Source: Chryseobacterium sp. OV279 (GTDB taxonomy: Bacteria; Bacteroidota; Bacteroidia; Flavobacteriales; Weeksellaceae). From it: 64,000 nt of DNA. Each line of letters starts with the position of its first letter. Positions within the stretch are counted from its first letter, which is position 1. The notes under the pieces are model-generated. The model was given only the letters and a program-made list of their open reading frames with translations, was not told where the DNA came from and made no database searches. Shown here one piece after another: positions 51,178 to 60,733 of the stretch. The stretch is taken from contig NZ_FQUD01000001.1 in NCBI RefSeq assembly GCF_900128945.1, positions 1-64,000 on the forward strand. Reading direction: 5' to 3'. A program made the position numbers and the translations under genes.

Positions 51178-54100
51178 TTACATATTTCTTCTGTATTTAC
51201 CACCTACTTCAAACAAAGCATTGGTGATTTGTCCAAGAGAACAGTACTTCACGGCATCCATCATCACGGCAAATAAGTTTTGCTGGTTGATGGCAGCATA
51301 CTGTAGTTTTCTCAGGGCTTCCTGGGATTTATCTTCATTCGATTTCTGGAAATTATGAAGCGTTTCGATCTGAACCTGCTTTTCTTCTTCGGTAGAACGG
51401 ATAACTTCTCCCGGACGAACCGTTGGTGAACCATCTTTTCCAAGGAAAGTATTTACCCCGATGATCGGATATTCTCCGGTATGTTTCAGCCATTCGTAAT
51501 GCATAGATTCTTCCTGGATCTTAGAACGCTGATACATGGTTTCCATAGCACCAAGAACACCGCCTCTTTCTGTAATTCTGTCGAATTCGGTATACACTGC
51601 TTCCTCTACAAGATCCGTTAATTCTTCAATAATGAATGAACCCTGTAATGGGTTTTCGTTTTTAGCTAAACCTAATTCTTTATTGATAATCAGCTGGATA
51701 GCCATTGCTCTTCTTACGGACTGCTCGGTTGGTGTTGTAATCGCCTCGTCATACGCGTTGGTGTGAAGAGAGTTACAGTTATCATAGATAGCATAAAGCG
51801 CCTGAAGCGTTGTTCTGATATCGTTGAAATCAATTTCCTGTGCGTGAAGAGAACGTCCTGAAGTCTGGATGTGGTATTTCAGCATCTGGCTTCTTTCGTC
51901 TGCTCCGTATTTTATTTTCATGGCTTTAGCCCAGATTCTTCTTGCTACACGTCCGATCACTGAATATTCAGGGTCGATACCGTTGGAGAAGAAGAAAGAT
52001 AAGTTTGGTGCAAAGTCATTGATGTCCATTCCACGGCTTAAGTAATATTCCACATACGTGAAACCGTTGGCCAGTGTAAATGCCAGCTGAGAAACAGGAT
52101 TCGCTCCCGCTTCAGCGATGTGATATCCTGAAATGGAAACGGAATAGAAGTTTCTTACTTTTTCAGTAATGAAGAACTCCTGAACGTCACCCATTAATCT
52201 TAAAGCAAATTCAGTAGAGAAAATACAGGTATTCTGAGCCTGATCTTCTTTTAAAATATCGGCCTGAACCGTACCACGAACCGTGGCAATGGTTTTAGCC
52301 TTGATTTCAGCATAAGCATCAGCCGGGATTACTTCATCTCCTGTAATTCCCAATAGTTTTAAACCTAAACCGTTATTGGAAGGAGGAAGTTCACCGTTAT
52401 ATTTCGGTCTTTCTAAACCTCTGTCATCAAATTTTGCTTTTAAAACAGCTTCAACTTTAGCTTCCAGCTTGTGTTCAGCGATATATTTTTCAACATTCTG
52501 ATCTATAGCAGCATTCATAAAGAAAGCCAGCAACATCGGAGCAGGACCGTTAATGGTCATCGAAACCGAAGTCATTGCATTAACCAGATCAAATCCTGAA
52601 TACAGTTTTTTAGCATCATCAAGTGTTGCAATAGAAACTCCTGCGTTTCCGATCTTACCGTAAATATCCGGTGGTAAAGCTGGATCCTGACCGTATAAGG
52701 TTACAGAGTCAAACGCTGTTGAAAGACGCTTTGCATCCATTTCTGCAGAAACATAATGGAATCTTCTGTTGGTTCTTTCCGGACCTCCTTCTCCTGCAAA
52801 CATCCTTGTCGGATCTTCACCGGTTCTTTTGAACGGATAAATTCCGGCGGTGTAAGGGAATCCTCCGGGTAAATTTTCCTGGCCTTTCCACTTGATCAGG
52901 TCGCCCCAGTCTGTATATTTCGGTAATGAAATTTTTGGAATTCTTAAGTGGGATAAAGATTCGGTAGAAGTTTCCACCTTGATTTCTTTTCCACGTACAA
53001 AATAAGAATAGAACTCTTCATGGAAGGCTTTTTTCGTGTCGTCCCAGGTTCTCAGGAAGTCGATGTTTTCCTGCTGAAGGTCTTTTTCTGCTTTTTGATA
53101 TTCGGCGTCTAATGTTTCATTGGATAAGAAACTTTTTACGCCCTCGATATGATACATTTTTCTGGCAAGCTCAGCCTGCTTTTCAACGTTGGCATCATAA
53201 ATTCTGTTGTTTTCAACAATTTCAGAAAGATAACGCACTCTTTTCGGAGGAATGATCGTTACTTCATCCGTGATTTCCTGCTCTACGAAGCCCTGTAAAT
53301 TTAATCCTGAAAACTTATCATTTACTTTTTCAACAAGTCTGTTGTAGAGTTCAGTTGTCCCGTGATCGTTAAACTGAGAAGCTTTTGTTGCATAAACCGG
53401 CATATCGTCCAATGGACTTTCCCACAATAAATGGTTTCTCTGGAACTGCTTTCTTACAGCCTGAAGTGCATCAAGAGCACCTCGTTTATCAGATTTATTT
53501 AATGCTACAAGATCTGCGTAATCTAGCATGTCGATCTTTTCAAGCTGCGTAGAAGCACCATATTCAGGGGTCATTACATACATTGAAACATCCGCAAAAT
53601 CTGAAACTTCCGAACCGGACTGCCCGATACCGGATGTTTCAAGAATAATAACATCAGGAGCAGCCAGCTTCAGTACATTCAATGCAGAATGGATGAAAGG
53701 GGAAACGGAAACGTTATTTTCTCTTGTTGCCATAGAACGCATATAAACTCTAGGGTCATTGATCGCGTTCATACGGATTCTGTCTCCAAGAAGGGCACCT
53801 CCCGTTTTCTTTTTGGAAGGGTCAATGGAAATGATGGCAATTTTTTTATCAGGATTGGAACGGATAAAACGTCTTACCAATTCGTCGGTAAGAGAAGATT
53901 TTCCGGCTCCACCTGTACCTGTGATCCCGATAATCGGAATATTTAAGTCTTTTGATTTTTCGTCGATAGCTTTTACCAGTTCAGGTTTTTCGTCTGAAAA
54001 GTTTTCTACGGCTGAAATAATTTTAGCAATGCTTGTGGAGTTTTCAAAATCAATTAAATCCAAATCAGCGGCTGTGATATCTTTTCCTGTTGCAAAGTCC

Positions 54101-54525
54101 GATCTTTTAACCAAATCATCGATCATTCCCTGTAGACCAAGTTCACGGCCGTCATCCGGAGAATAAATTCTGTCGATTCCATAAGACATGATATCTTCAA
54201 TTTCTTCGGGCAGAATAACACCGCCACCGCCACCAAAGATCTTGATCTGTGGTGAATTTTTCTCTCTTAGAAGATCGTAGATATATTTAAAATATTCGTT
54301 GTGACCTCCCTGGTATGAGGTTAAGGCAATAGCGTTGGCATCTTCCTGGATCGCTGTGTTTACAACTTCCTCTGCTGATTTATCGTGGCCAAGGTGGATC
54401 ACTTCACATCCTGTTCCCTGGATCACGCGTCGCATGATATTAATCGCAGCATCGTGCCCGTCAAATAATGACGCCGCGGTTACGATTCTCACTTTGTTGG
54501 TTGGAGTATATTTTTGGGTTTCCAT
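51178..54525 (-). CDS. icmF: Fused isobutyryl-CoA mutase-type enzyme (B12 domain, G-protein chaperone, mutase)
   Basis: A 1115-residue cytoplasmic enzyme. The N-terminal ~20-150 is a cobalamin-binding domain with [14 protein letters not shown] (the D-x-H of the base-off motif), followed by a GxGGGV segment. Residues ~205-450 are a MeaB/ArgK-like P-loop GTPase: [13 protein letters not shown], then [17 protein letters not shown] and LNKSDKR. Residues ~550-1115 are the mutase barrel: [36 protein letters not shown] and [16 protein letters not shown]. This domain order and FAGEG in the substrate region fit IcmF, which interconverts isobutyryl-CoA and butyryl-CoA, rather than methylmalonyl-CoA mutase. 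I start at the ATG at 54525; an upstream TTG adds ten residues. Single gene with terminator. Confidence 0.92.
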   Translation of the reverse strand: METQKYTPTNKVRIVTAASLFDGHDAAINIMRRVIQGTGCEVIHLGHDKSAEEVVNTAIQEDANAIALTSYQGGHNEYFKYIYDLLREKNSPQIKIFGGGGGVILPEEIEDIMSYGIDRIYSPDDGRELGLQGMIDDLVKRSDFATGKDITAADLDLIDFENSTSIAKIISAVENFSDEKPELVKAIDEKSKDLNIPIIGITGTGGAGKSSLTDELVRRFIRSNPDKKIAIISIDPSKKKTGGALLGDRIRMNAINDPRVYMRSMATRENNVSVSPFIHSALNVLKLAAPDVIILETSGIGQSGSEVSDFADVSMYVMTPEYGASTQLEKIDMLDYADLVALNKSDKRGALDALQAVRKQFQRNHLLWESPLDDMPVYATKASQFNDHGTTELYNRLVEKVNDKFSGLNLQGFVEQEITDEVTIIPPKRVRYLSEIVENNRIYDANVEKQAELARKMYHIEGVKSFLSNETLDAEYQKAEKDLQQENIDFLRTWDDTKKAFHEEFYSYFVRGKEIKVETSTESLSHLRIPKISLPKYTDWGDLIKWKGQENLPGGFPYTAGIYPFKRTGEDPTRMFAGEGGPERTNRRFHYVSAEMDAKRLSTAFDSVTLYGQDPALPPDIYGKIGNAGVSIATLDDAKKLYSGFDLVNAMTSVSMTINGPAPMLLAFFMNAAIDQNVEKYIAEHKLEAKVEAVLKAKFDDRGLERPKYNGELPPSNNGLGLKLLGITGDEVIPADAYAEIKAKTIATVRGTVQADILKEDQAQNTCIFSTEFALRLMGDVQEFFITEKVRNFYSVSISGYHIAEAGANPVSQLAFTLANGFTYVEYYLSRGMDINDFAPNLSFFFSNGIDPEYSVIGRVARRIWAKAMKIKYGADERSQMLKYHIQTSGRSLHAQEIDFNDIRTTLQALYAIYDNCNSLHTNAYDEAITTPTEQSVRRAMAIQLIINKELGLAKNENPLQGSFIIEELTDLVEEAVYTEFDRITERGGVLGAMETMYQRSKIQEESMHYEWLKHTGEYPIIGVNTFLGKDGSPTVRPGEVIRSTEEEKQVQIETLHNFQKSNEDKSQEALRKLQYAAINQQNLFAVMMDAVKYCSLGQITNALFEVGGKYRRNM

Positions 54526-54684
54526 ATAAAAACTAGAAAATTTCTGAATTTTCAAATATAATAATAAAATAAGAACCTTTTGGTTTTGTTTAATGATTTG
54601 ATTTTAAGAGAATTGGTTGTAGATAATAGATTGGTTTTTTACCTGCTTATCAATCATTCGTTTAAAAATGATCAGTAAATTCTC

Positions 54685-54692
54685 TATTTTTG
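54685..54692 (+). promoter_or_regulatory. -7 box of the 110-residue membrane protein gene
   Basis: TATTTTTG fits TAnnTTTG, 18 bases before the ATG. Confidence 0.5.
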
Positions 54693-54710
54693 CATCATTA
54701 TCTATAGAGT

Positions 54711-55043
54711 ATGAAAAAGGCTTTGATGTATTTTGCGTTGGGAACAGTACTTAGTTTCCTGATCAATTATTTTTTTTACAGTTCTAAAAATATCAGTCTT
54801 GATATATATTATGCACTGTCTTTTGGAATAGCGTGGGGAATTGCCTATTATCTGGATACTCCTGATTTCACGCTGCCTCAGAAGCTGGGTATTTCTTTTG
54901 CCGTAATGGGAGTTTTGGTACTCATCGGGACAGGCCTATTCAGTCTGGAACAGGCTATTCCTTCCATACTTAAATTTTCTACGGTTTTTGTAGCGTACTA
55001 TTTGATTGCGAGTTTCAGGGCAAACAAATCGCTGCGCCGCTAG
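54711..55043 (+). CDS. Small membrane protein of unknown function
   Basis: A 110-residue, strongly hydrophobic protein with about four membrane segments (ALMYFALGTVLSFLINYFF, YYALSFGIAWGIAYYL, LGISFAVMGVLVLIGTGLF, FSTVFVAYYLIASF) and a basic C-terminus (RANKSLRR). No family recognised. It converges on the DUF3667 gene and overlaps it by 4 bases. Confidence 0.78.
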   Translation: MKKALMYFALGTVLSFLINYFFYSSKNISLDIYYALSFGIAWGIAYYLDTPDFTLPQKLGISFAVMGVLVLIGTGLFSLEQAIPSILKFSTVFVAYYLIASFRANKSLRR

Positions 55044-56140
55044 TGCATGAGCAAAAAGCTGATGATTCCCAGTCCCATCAATAAGAAGGTAAACAGTATA
55101 GTGTTGATCGCAAATAATACAGCGCCTACTATAATGGTAAGAACAGGATGCGTTCTGTAAGTTCTGTAGTGGGCGATAAAAAAGTAACATCCTGCATAAA
55201 TAATAGCAGCTGAGATAAAAAGTCCGTTCATTGCCATAGCAAAACTACTTTCATCAAAATAGCTCAATACTTTCTGAGTGACAAAAAGCAACAGGGTAAG
55301 AAGGAGTAAAAAGGAAAAGTAGTGGAGTGTAAAAACACCGTGGTCAAAATACCACCATTTTCTTTTGCTGTGAAAGATCCATAGCAGAAAAGCAAACAAA
55401 GGAAGATAAAGGAAAAGAGCTTTGGGTAAATTGTGAATCGAACTTTTTATAAACAGATTCGTGATCTCTCTTGGAGAAAGACCTTTTTCCTCCATTTCAA
55501 AAATCTTGGCGATAAACGGGCGGAAGGTTTCATATTTATGGCCGTTCTTTTCTTCCCGTCTGTCAAAATCTTCCATAGACTGTATTCCGATAAACTTTGT
55601 AATACTTTTACTTTGAAGCATATCCCCTACATCGATATCATCTTTTTTAGCATTAGCAGTATCCAAAGCCTTTGCTAAGGCTCCACCCGTAAGAGAATCT
55701 GCTTTTGCAACTTCCGGAGATTCTTTAAGAAGCTTTTGAACAGATTTATTTCCAATTACTTTTTCCTGAAGTTCTTTTTTTGTGATTTTTTCTTTTTCTG
55801 CACCCTGTTTTCCGAAATCCATATTAGCCACCTGGAATGAAATAAACAGGAATGTGACAAAACTTATGAAAATGTAAAGTTTTACAGGAGGAACAAATTG
55901 TGCTCTTTTGCCTTCCAGATAAATTTTGGTAAGTTTTCCCGGGTTGAAAAGAAGATTTTTCATAGTTCCCCAAAACTGTCCGTCATAATGAGTGAAGTCT
56001 TCAAAAAAGTGGGTGAACAGATAATAAAAGGGATGGCGGCTTTCGATATTCTCCTGTCCGCAGTGAGGGCAGAATCTTTCTTCGACCTGGTGCCCGCAGG
56101 TCAGGCATGTTTTATCTTCTCTGATTTTTCCGTGGCTCAT
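55040..56140 (-). CDS. DUF3667 membrane protein with zinc ribbon
   Basis: A 366-residue protein. The N-terminus has a zinc-ribbon (CLTCGHQVEERFCPHCGQ, residues ~11-28), followed by the DUF3667 signature FFEDFTHYDGQFWGTMKNLLFNPGKLTKIYLEGKRAQFVPPVKLY (interrupted here into its two halves, FFEDFTHYDGQFW and NPGKLTKIYLEGKR). Membrane segments are at ~95-112 and four or five near the C-terminus (ALFLYLPLFAFLLWIF, FLLLLTLLLFVTQKVL and others). A ~100-residue polar stretch separates them. The role of DUF3667 is unknown; members are frequent in Bacteroidota. Confidence 0.9.
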   Translation of the reverse strand: MSHGKIREDKTCLTCGHQVEERFCPHCGQENIESRHPFYYLFTHFFEDFTHYDGQFWGTMKNLLFNPGKLTKIYLEGKRAQFVPPVKLYIFISFVTFLFISFQVANMDFGKQGAEKEKITKKELQEKVIGNKSVQKLLKESPEVAKADSLTGGALAKALDTANAKKDDIDVGDMLQSKSITKFIGIQSMEDFDRREEKNGHKYETFRPFIAKIFEMEEKGLSPREITNLFIKSSIHNLPKALFLYLPLFAFLLWIFHSKRKWWYFDHGVFTLHYFSFLLLLTLLLFVTQKVLSYFDESSFAMAMNGLFISAAIIYAGCYFFIAHYRTYRTHPVLTIIVGAVLFAINTILFTFLLMGLGIISFLLMH

Positions 56141-56436
56141 GGATATGGAATATGGTTTGACGCAAATATAAATATTTCGTCAAATAAAATAATTAAATCG
56201 GTAAGCTTTTAGGTAAATGTTTAAAGTAAATTAATAAAGAAAGAGTTGAGGGACTAAACTCTTTACTTTATCAGGTGTGTTTTTAGAATCTTCGAAATAT
56301 TTTTTTTCAACGGTCATTCATTTTACAAGTTCTGTGCCAAAAAGAAAACAGTTGTTAAAATCTATTAAAGCAACGTGAAAATCCGAAGGTGATATAGATT
56401 AAATAAAATATGTTTTCGGGTTACGAAAATTATTTG

Positions 56437-56460
56437 TACCTTTGCACACCCTTTTAGGGG
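56437..56460 (+). promoter_or_regulatory. Promoter and leader hairpin of the rplM-rpsI-rpsB cluster
   Basis: TACCTTTG (56437-56444) fits TAnnTTTG. Immediately after lies CCCTTTTAGGG (56449-56459), a small hairpin in the start of a ~40-base leader. Leaders of ribosomal protein genes often bind one of the encoded proteins; whether this one does is open. The rest of the 56141-56490 spacer contains no gene. Confidence 0.55.
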
Positions 56461-56490
56461 AAAATTATGTTTAATCTTTAACTAAAACGT

Positions 56491-56946
56491 GTGAATACAT
56501 TAAGTTACAAAACTGTTTCAGCGAACAAAGCTACTGCTAATAAAGAATGGGTTGTGGTAGACGCTGAAGGACAGCCGTTAGGAAGACTAGCTTCTACGGT
56601 TGCAAAGATTTTGAGAGGTAAGCACAAAACGAACTTTACACCTCACGTAGATTGTGGTGATAACGTTATCGTTTTGAATGCTGGGAAAATTACGCTTTCC
56701 GGAAATAAGTGGGCTGATAAGACTTACATCTGGCATACAGGTTACCCTGGTGGACAGAAGTCTATGACTGCGGCTGAACTTCAGAAGAAAGATTCTTTAA
56801 AAGTATTAGAGAAGTCTGTAAAAGGTATGTTACCTAAAAACAGATTAGGATCTGCTTTATTGAAGAACCTTTATCTATATGAAGGAACTGAGCACAAACA
56901 TGAAGCTCAACAGCCTAAAACAATTAATGTTAACGAATTTAAATAA
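56491..56946 (+). CDS. rplM: 50S ribosomal protein L13
   Basis: A 151-residue L13, recognised by WVVVDAEGQPLGRLASTVAKILRGKHK, FTPHVDCGDNVIVLNA and MLPKNRLGSALLKNLYLYEG. It starts with GTG; the following residues NTLSYKTVSANKATANKEW are the usual Flavobacteriia start. L13 is an early assembly protein of the large subunit. First gene of the cluster; rpsI follows after 6 bases. Confidence 0.97.
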   Translation: MNTLSYKTVSANKATANKEWVVVDAEGQPLGRLASTVAKILRGKHKTNFTPHVDCGDNVIVLNAGKITLSGNKWADKTYIWHTGYPGGQKSMTAAELQKKDSLKVLEKSVKGMLPKNRLGSALLKNLYLYEGTEHKHEAQQPKTINVNEFK

Positions 56947-56952
56947 TTAATT

Positions 56953-57339
56953 ATGTCTATAGTTCACAAAATCGGAAGAAGAAAAACTTCTGTAGCTAGA
57001 GTTTATGTAAAGCCAGGTTCTGGTGTGATTACAGTAAACGGTAAAGATGCTGCAACTTATTTCTCTACAGACGTGATGGTTTATAAACTAAACCAACCGT
57101 TCATCCTTTCTGAGACTGTTGGTCAGTATGACGTTACCGTAAATGTTTTCGGTGGTGGTAATACAGGTCAGGCAGAGGCTATCAGATTAGGTATTTCAAG
57201 AGCTTTATGCGAGATCAACGCTGAGTTCAGATTAGCATTGAAGCCTGCTGGTTTACTTACAAGAGACGCAAGAATGGTGGAAAGAAAGAAGCCAGGTCAG
57301 AAAAAAGCAAGAAAGAGATTCCAATTCTCAAAACGTTAA
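56953..57339 (+). CDS. rpsI: 30S ribosomal protein S9
   Basis: A 128-residue S9: [21 protein letters not shown] at the start, [19 protein letters not shown] in the middle and the conserved C-terminal tail [17 protein letters not shown] that reaches the P-site tRNA. It lies 6 bases after rplM, the standard pair. Confidence 0.97.
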   Translation: MSIVHKIGRRKTSVARVYVKPGSGVITVNGKDAATYFSTDVMVYKLNQPFILSETVGQYDVTVNVFGGGNTGQAEAIRLGISRALCEINAEFRLALKPAGLLTRDARMVERKKPGQKKARKRFQFSKR

Positions 57340-57350
57340 GATTTCTTGTG

Positions 57351-57459
57351 GGCGAATGGCTTATGGCTGTTGGCTACAGAAATGTATTAAATTTTTTTTA
57401 AACTTAATCTCGGCGCAAAGCCAATTGCCACAAGCAAACAGCAAACCGCCAATTGCCCG
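57351..57459. repeat. Inverted GGCAATTGGC-type repeat between rpsI and rpsB
   Basis: GGGCGAATGGC...GGCTGTTGGC (57350-57374) is mirrored by GCCAATTGCCACAAGC...GCCAATTGCCC (57420-57458). The pieces are degenerate and could pair over ~40 bases. It sits inside a ribosomal protein cluster, in the 207-bp gap before rpsB. Confidence 0.65.
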
Positions 57460-57546
57460 TTACGTTTAGCATCCAAACACTTCTCCCATCTAAAGAAGTT
57501 GTTGATTGTTTAAGAAACGGAAAGTAAACTAACAAAAACAGAAAAC

Positions 57547-58308
57547 ATGGCAAAAGCAAATGTAAAAGACCTTTTAGAGGCTGGCGTACACTTCGGTCAC
57601 ATGACCAGAAAGTGGAATCCAAATATGGCTCCATACATTTTTATGGAGAAAAACGGTATTCACATTGTAGACTTACATAAAACAGCAGTTAAATTAGATG
57701 AAGCTTGTAGTGCTTTAGAAAAATTAACTTCTGCAGGTAAAAAAGTTCTTTTCGTAGCGACTAAGAAGCAAGCGAAAGAAGTAGTTGCAAAGCATGCTGC
57801 TGAACTTAATATGCCTTATATTACAGAAAGATGGCCTGGAGGTATGTTAACGAACTTCGTTACAATCAGAAAGGCGGTAAAGAAAATGAACCATATCGAC
57901 AAAATGAAAAAAGACGGTACGTTCGAAACTTTATCTAAAAAAGAAAGATTACAGGTAGACAGACAAAGAGCTAACCTTGAGAAAAACTTAGGTTCTATCT
58001 CTGACATGGTTCGTCTTCCTTCTGCAATCTTCGTTGTAGATATCATGAGAGAACACATCGCTGTAACTGAAGCTAAGAAATTAGGTATTCCAGTTTTCGG
58101 TATTGTTGATACAAACTCTGATCCAAGAAAAGTAGACTTCGTTATCCCAGGAAACGATGATGCTTCTAAGTCTATTGATATGATCTTAAACATTGTTTCT
58201 GATTCTATCAAAGAAGGTCAGTCTCAAAGAAAAGCTGATAAAGAAAAATCTAAAGAAGAAGGAGAAAAGGTATCTGCTGAAACAGATGCTGATTTCGATG
58301 CTGAATAA
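57547..58308 (+). CDS. rpsB: 30S ribosomal protein S2
   Basis: A 253-residue S2: LLEAGVHFGHMTRKWNPNMAPYIF, FVATKKQAKEVV, RWPGGMLTNFVTIRKAVKKM, LPSAIFVVDIMREHIAVTEAKKLGIPVFGIVDTNSDP and an acidic C-terminal tail (EGEKVSAETDADFDAE). Third gene of the cluster. In many bacteria tsf (EF-Ts) follows directly; here a terminator and a minus-strand gene follow instead. Confidence 0.97.
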   Translation: MAKANVKDLLEAGVHFGHMTRKWNPNMAPYIFMEKNGIHIVDLHKTAVKLDEACSALEKLTSAGKKVLFVATKKQAKEVVAKHAAELNMPYITERWPGGMLTNFVTIRKAVKKMNHIDKMKKDGTFETLSKKERLQVDRQRANLEKNLGSISDMVRLPSAIFVVDIMREHIAVTEAKKLGIPVFGIVDTNSDPRKVDFVIPGNDDASKSIDMILNIVSDSIKEGQSQRKADKEKSKEEGEKVSAETDADFDAE

Positions 58309-58331
58309 TTAAAGATTTTCTTTAATATAGG

Positions 58332-58363
58332 AAAAACGCTGGACCCAGGTCCAGCGTTTTTTT
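58332..58363 (+). terminator. Terminator after rpsB
   Basis: AAAAACGCTGGACC and GGTCCAGCGTTTTT form a perfect stem with a 2-base apex, ending in a T-run. Confidence 0.92.
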
Positions 58364-58430
58364 GTTATATATTGTATTTTAAAAACAGGAATAATAATAA
58401 ACATGTTATAAATATCCAATGTAATAAGAG

Positions 58431-58458
58431 AAAACCCGCTTCATAAAGCGGGTTTTTA
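58431..58458. terminator. Bidirectional terminator after the 147-residue lipoprotein gene
   Basis: AAAACCCGCTT and AAGCGGGTTTT pair around CATA; A- and T-runs flank it. It ends the minus-strand gene at 58460 and backs up the rpsB terminator. Confidence 0.88.
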
Positions 58459-58459
58459 T

Positions 58460-58903
58460 TTAGTTGGTAAGCTTAATAGCATATGATGTTGAAATGAATT
58501 TCGTAGACTGGTAAGAAGCATTGCAGAGCATTCCGGACAATCTGTAATTCTGGTTTTTAGGAACCATCGTATAACCCACTTTACCGGAAGCTATCGGAAT
58601 CTTTTTAAAGAAACCGTTTCCACTTACCGTAAGAACCATATTGCACCGTGACTGATTTTCTACAGAAATCGACGTTTTGGGATTGGAGGGAGAATCTGCA
58701 TTCAAAAGATCATTTAAAACATCTGCCGTTTCAGGTTTGTAGGTTTTAATAAGCTCGGCATATTCCCTTTCCGTACTGGCTGAACTGCTTCCTGAACCGG
58801 TAGGATAAGTAGTTCTTGTAGGGTAGTTACCGTAATTCACATTACAGCTTATATTTGATAATAAAAGAACTGATAAGACAGAAAGTGCAGCTGCTTTTTT
58901 CAT
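58460..58903 (-). CDS. Small lipoprotein, related to the 59759-60532 product
   Basis: A 147-residue lipoprotein (NIS-C at ~20) with a Ser/Thr/Gly/Pro-rich linker (~25-45), a short helical part (AELIKTYKPETADVLNDLL) and a C-terminal ~80-residue beta domain: ISVENQSRCNMVLTVSG, IPIASGKVGYTMVPK, YRLSGMLCNASYQSTKF. The pair of cysteines and the spacing recur in the C-terminal part of the protein at 59759-60532. I believe this is the DUF6759 family, from memory. Function unknown. Single gene, convergent with rpsB. Confidence 0.8.
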   Translation of the reverse strand: MKKAAALSVLSVLLLSNISCNVNYGNYPTRTTYPTGSGSSSASTEREYAELIKTYKPETADVLNDLLNADSPSNPKTSISVENQSRCNMVLTVSGNGFFKKIPIASGKVGYTMVPKNQNYRLSGMLCNASYQSTKFISTSYAIKLTN

Positions 58904-58940
58904 TGAAGATTCATTTGAAATTGAGTAGGATAAATATAAT

Positions 58941-58967
58941 AAAAAAGAGACTGAAAATACAGTCTCT
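58941..58967 (-). terminator. Terminator after trmB
   Basis: On the minus strand AGAGACTG and CAGTCTCT pair around a 6-base loop, followed by TTTTT; it lies 16 bases past the trmB stop codon. Confidence 0.88.
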
Positions 58968-58982
58968 GATCTTTATGAATTT

Positions 58983-59660
58983 TTAGCTTATACGGAATTT
59001 GGTATAGGTTATCGTCTTTCCTTTCGCTGAAAAAAGCTCTTCGTAATATGTTTTTATATCTCTTAAATGTTCTGTACCCGGATCATATTCAGGAGCGCCA
59101 TAGATATCATGGTGAGCACTGATGATTTCATGGCCTGCACCCTGTAGATACCCTAAAGTATAGCCATGCAGAAACTCTGAATCCGTTTTTAGATGAACGA
59201 TTCCGCCTGGTTTCAGGAATTTTTTGTATCGTTCTAAAAAGTCAGGATGGGTCAGTCTGTGCTTGGTACGTCTGTATTTGATCTGTGGATCAGGGAAGGT
59301 AATCCAGATTTCGTCCACTTCATTTTCAGCAAAAAAATGATCTACAAGTTCGATCTGTGTTCTCAGGAAAGCCACATTATTCATACCACTTTCTACTGCT
59401 TCTTTAGCTCCGAACCAGAATCGTGCTCCTTTGATATCGATCCCGATGAAGTTTTTTTCAGGAAATGTTTTCGCAAGCCCTACAGAATATTCTCCTTTTC
59501 CGCAGCCCAGCTCCAGTACAATCGGATTGTCGTTCTTGAAGAATTCCTTTCTCCATGTTCCTTTAAGGGGAGAACCTTTCAGCGCATCTTCTCTGGTTGG
59601 TTGGATAACGTTCGGTAAAATCTTGTTTTCTGCGAATCTTGCTAGTTTATTTTTGCCCAT
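58983..59660 (-). CDS. trmB: tRNA (guanine-N7-)-methyltransferase
   Basis: A 225-residue enzyme that methylates G46 in the variable loop of tRNAs using S-adenosylmethionine. SAM-binding motif LELGCGKGEYSVGLA, then NFIGIDIKGARFW, NVAFLRTQIELVDHFF, the signature ITFPDPQIKYRRTKHRLTHP and PGGIVHLKTDSEFL. It starts at the ATG at 59660 (MGKNKLARFAEN), the normal Bacteroidota start; a TTG 33 bases upstream is rejected. Single gene. Confidence 0.95.
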   Translation of the reverse strand: MGKNKLARFAENKILPNVIQPTREDALKGSPLKGTWRKEFFKNDNPIVLELGCGKGEYSVGLAKTFPEKNFIGIDIKGARFWFGAKEAVESGMNNVAFLRTQIELVDHFFAENEVDEIWITFPDPQIKYRRTKHRLTHPDFLERYKKFLKPGGIVHLKTDSEFLHGYTLGYLQGAGHEIISAHHDIYGAPEYDPGTEHLRDIKTYYEELFSAKGKTITYTKFRIS

Positions 59661-59758
59661 CGAGTCATTTATAAAATCCCGCAAAAATAGCAAATTTTAC
59701 ATAGATTACATTGCCTTTTAAGTATAAAAGACATCTACTTAGTATATTTATAGTGGGC

Positions 59759-60532
59759 TTATGGTGCTGCCGAACTTCCCAATGCTACCATGATTGCTTT
59801 CTCGATTGTTTTTTGGGAAGCGTACTGCGCGCCGCAGACAAGGCTGGTGAAGAGATACTGGCCCTTATCTATGACAATGGAACTCTCATCATGAGCAGGA
59901 ACTGCGAGCCTGTATTTGGTGGTTCCTACGCCTTCCATTCTTACAATGATATTACAGTCGGATTTATTTTGGATAAGAACAATACTTTCCTTACTGTTGG
60001 GATCGTTATCGAATAGTGAATTTAATATTTTGACGGTTTTGTTTTGGTGCTCTACAGGATTCACGGCCATCAGCATATTGAATTCTTCAGCTTCCACATT
60101 CGGAATGGCTGTATTGGCAGCGGCATTCACGACAAATGTGTTCTGGGCAATACTTGGGGTATAAACCACATTAGATTTTTTAGCAGCGAGTTCTGCTTTA
60201 TATTTTGCGATCTGTTTCTGTTTTATGATCGCATTCATTTCATCGAAACTGATCTTCGTAGAAGGCCTTCTTTTCAGCAGGGCAAGCATTTCCTGCATAT
60301 CTTTTACTTTCTGATCAGCAGGGTGAGCGTCTTTAATGTAGGTGGTCATCAATTCCATGACACGGGGTTTCAGGACAGATCTTCGCGGATCATCAGGATG
60401 GGCATCTCTGAGGAAGGCGTTGATCTCATAGATGTTCTTACTTTTTATAATATTGCTGTAGTCTTTTCCCTTTTTTTGGGCAGACACACTAAAACAAAGA
60501 ACGGAAACAATAAGTAAAAGTAATTTTTTCAT
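59759..60532 (-). CDS. Secreted protein with a C-terminal domain like the 58460-58903 product
   Basis: A 257-residue protein with a signal peptide (~1-18, SVSAQ). Residues ~25-115 are helical and charged (SKNIYEINAFLRDAHPDDPRRSVLKPRVMELM split here as NIYEINAFLRDAHPDDP and SVLKPRVMELM), with an Ala/Lys-rich stretch up to ~135. The last ~85 residues (IVLIQNKSDCNIIVRMEG, KYRLAVPAHDESSIVIDKG, YLFTSLVCGAQYASQKTI) align with the lipoprotein at 58460, including both cysteines. Probably the DUF6759 family. Function unknown. Confidence 0.8.
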   Translation of the reverse strand: MKKLLLLIVSVLCFSVSAQKKGKDYSNIIKSKNIYEINAFLRDAHPDDPRRSVLKPRVMELMTTYIKDAHPADQKVKDMQEMLALLKRRPSTKISFDEMNAIIKQKQIAKYKAELAAKKSNVVYTPSIAQNTFVVNAAANTAIPNVEAEEFNMLMAVNPVEHQNKTVKILNSLFDNDPNSKESIVLIQNKSDCNIIVRMEGVGTTKYRLAVPAHDESSIVIDKGQYLFTSLVCGAQYASQKTIEKAIMVALGSSAAP

Positions 60533-60666
60533 TGACTAATATTAAGTAAAAGTTGGGTGTTCTCTCTTAATTTGTGTTTGGTCAATTAGTTTCTCAATAA
60601 TAACGGTGTTCTGTTGTTTTTATTTTAAACACTTAATTGTGATATGAAATTAAGCATAATTTAAAC

Positions 60667-60710
60667 AAAAAAGAAATGTATACTATAAATTTTAAATAGT
60701 ATACATTTCC
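60667..60710 (-). terminator. Terminator-like hairpin after the 60734-61522 gene
   Basis: On the minus strand AAATGTATACTAT and ATAGTATACATTT form a perfect stem with an AT-rich loop, followed by CTTTTTTG. The remainder of 60533-60733 has no gene. Confidence 0.75.
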
Positions 60711-60733
60711 ATAAAGTTATTAATGTCGAAAAA

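Noticed and set aside
51178..54525. Ordinary methylmalonyl-CoA mutase
   Set aside because: The order B12 domain, G-protein, mutase in one chain and the FAGEG substrate-region motif fit IcmF; methylmalonyl-CoA mutases have separate subunits or lack the GTPase.
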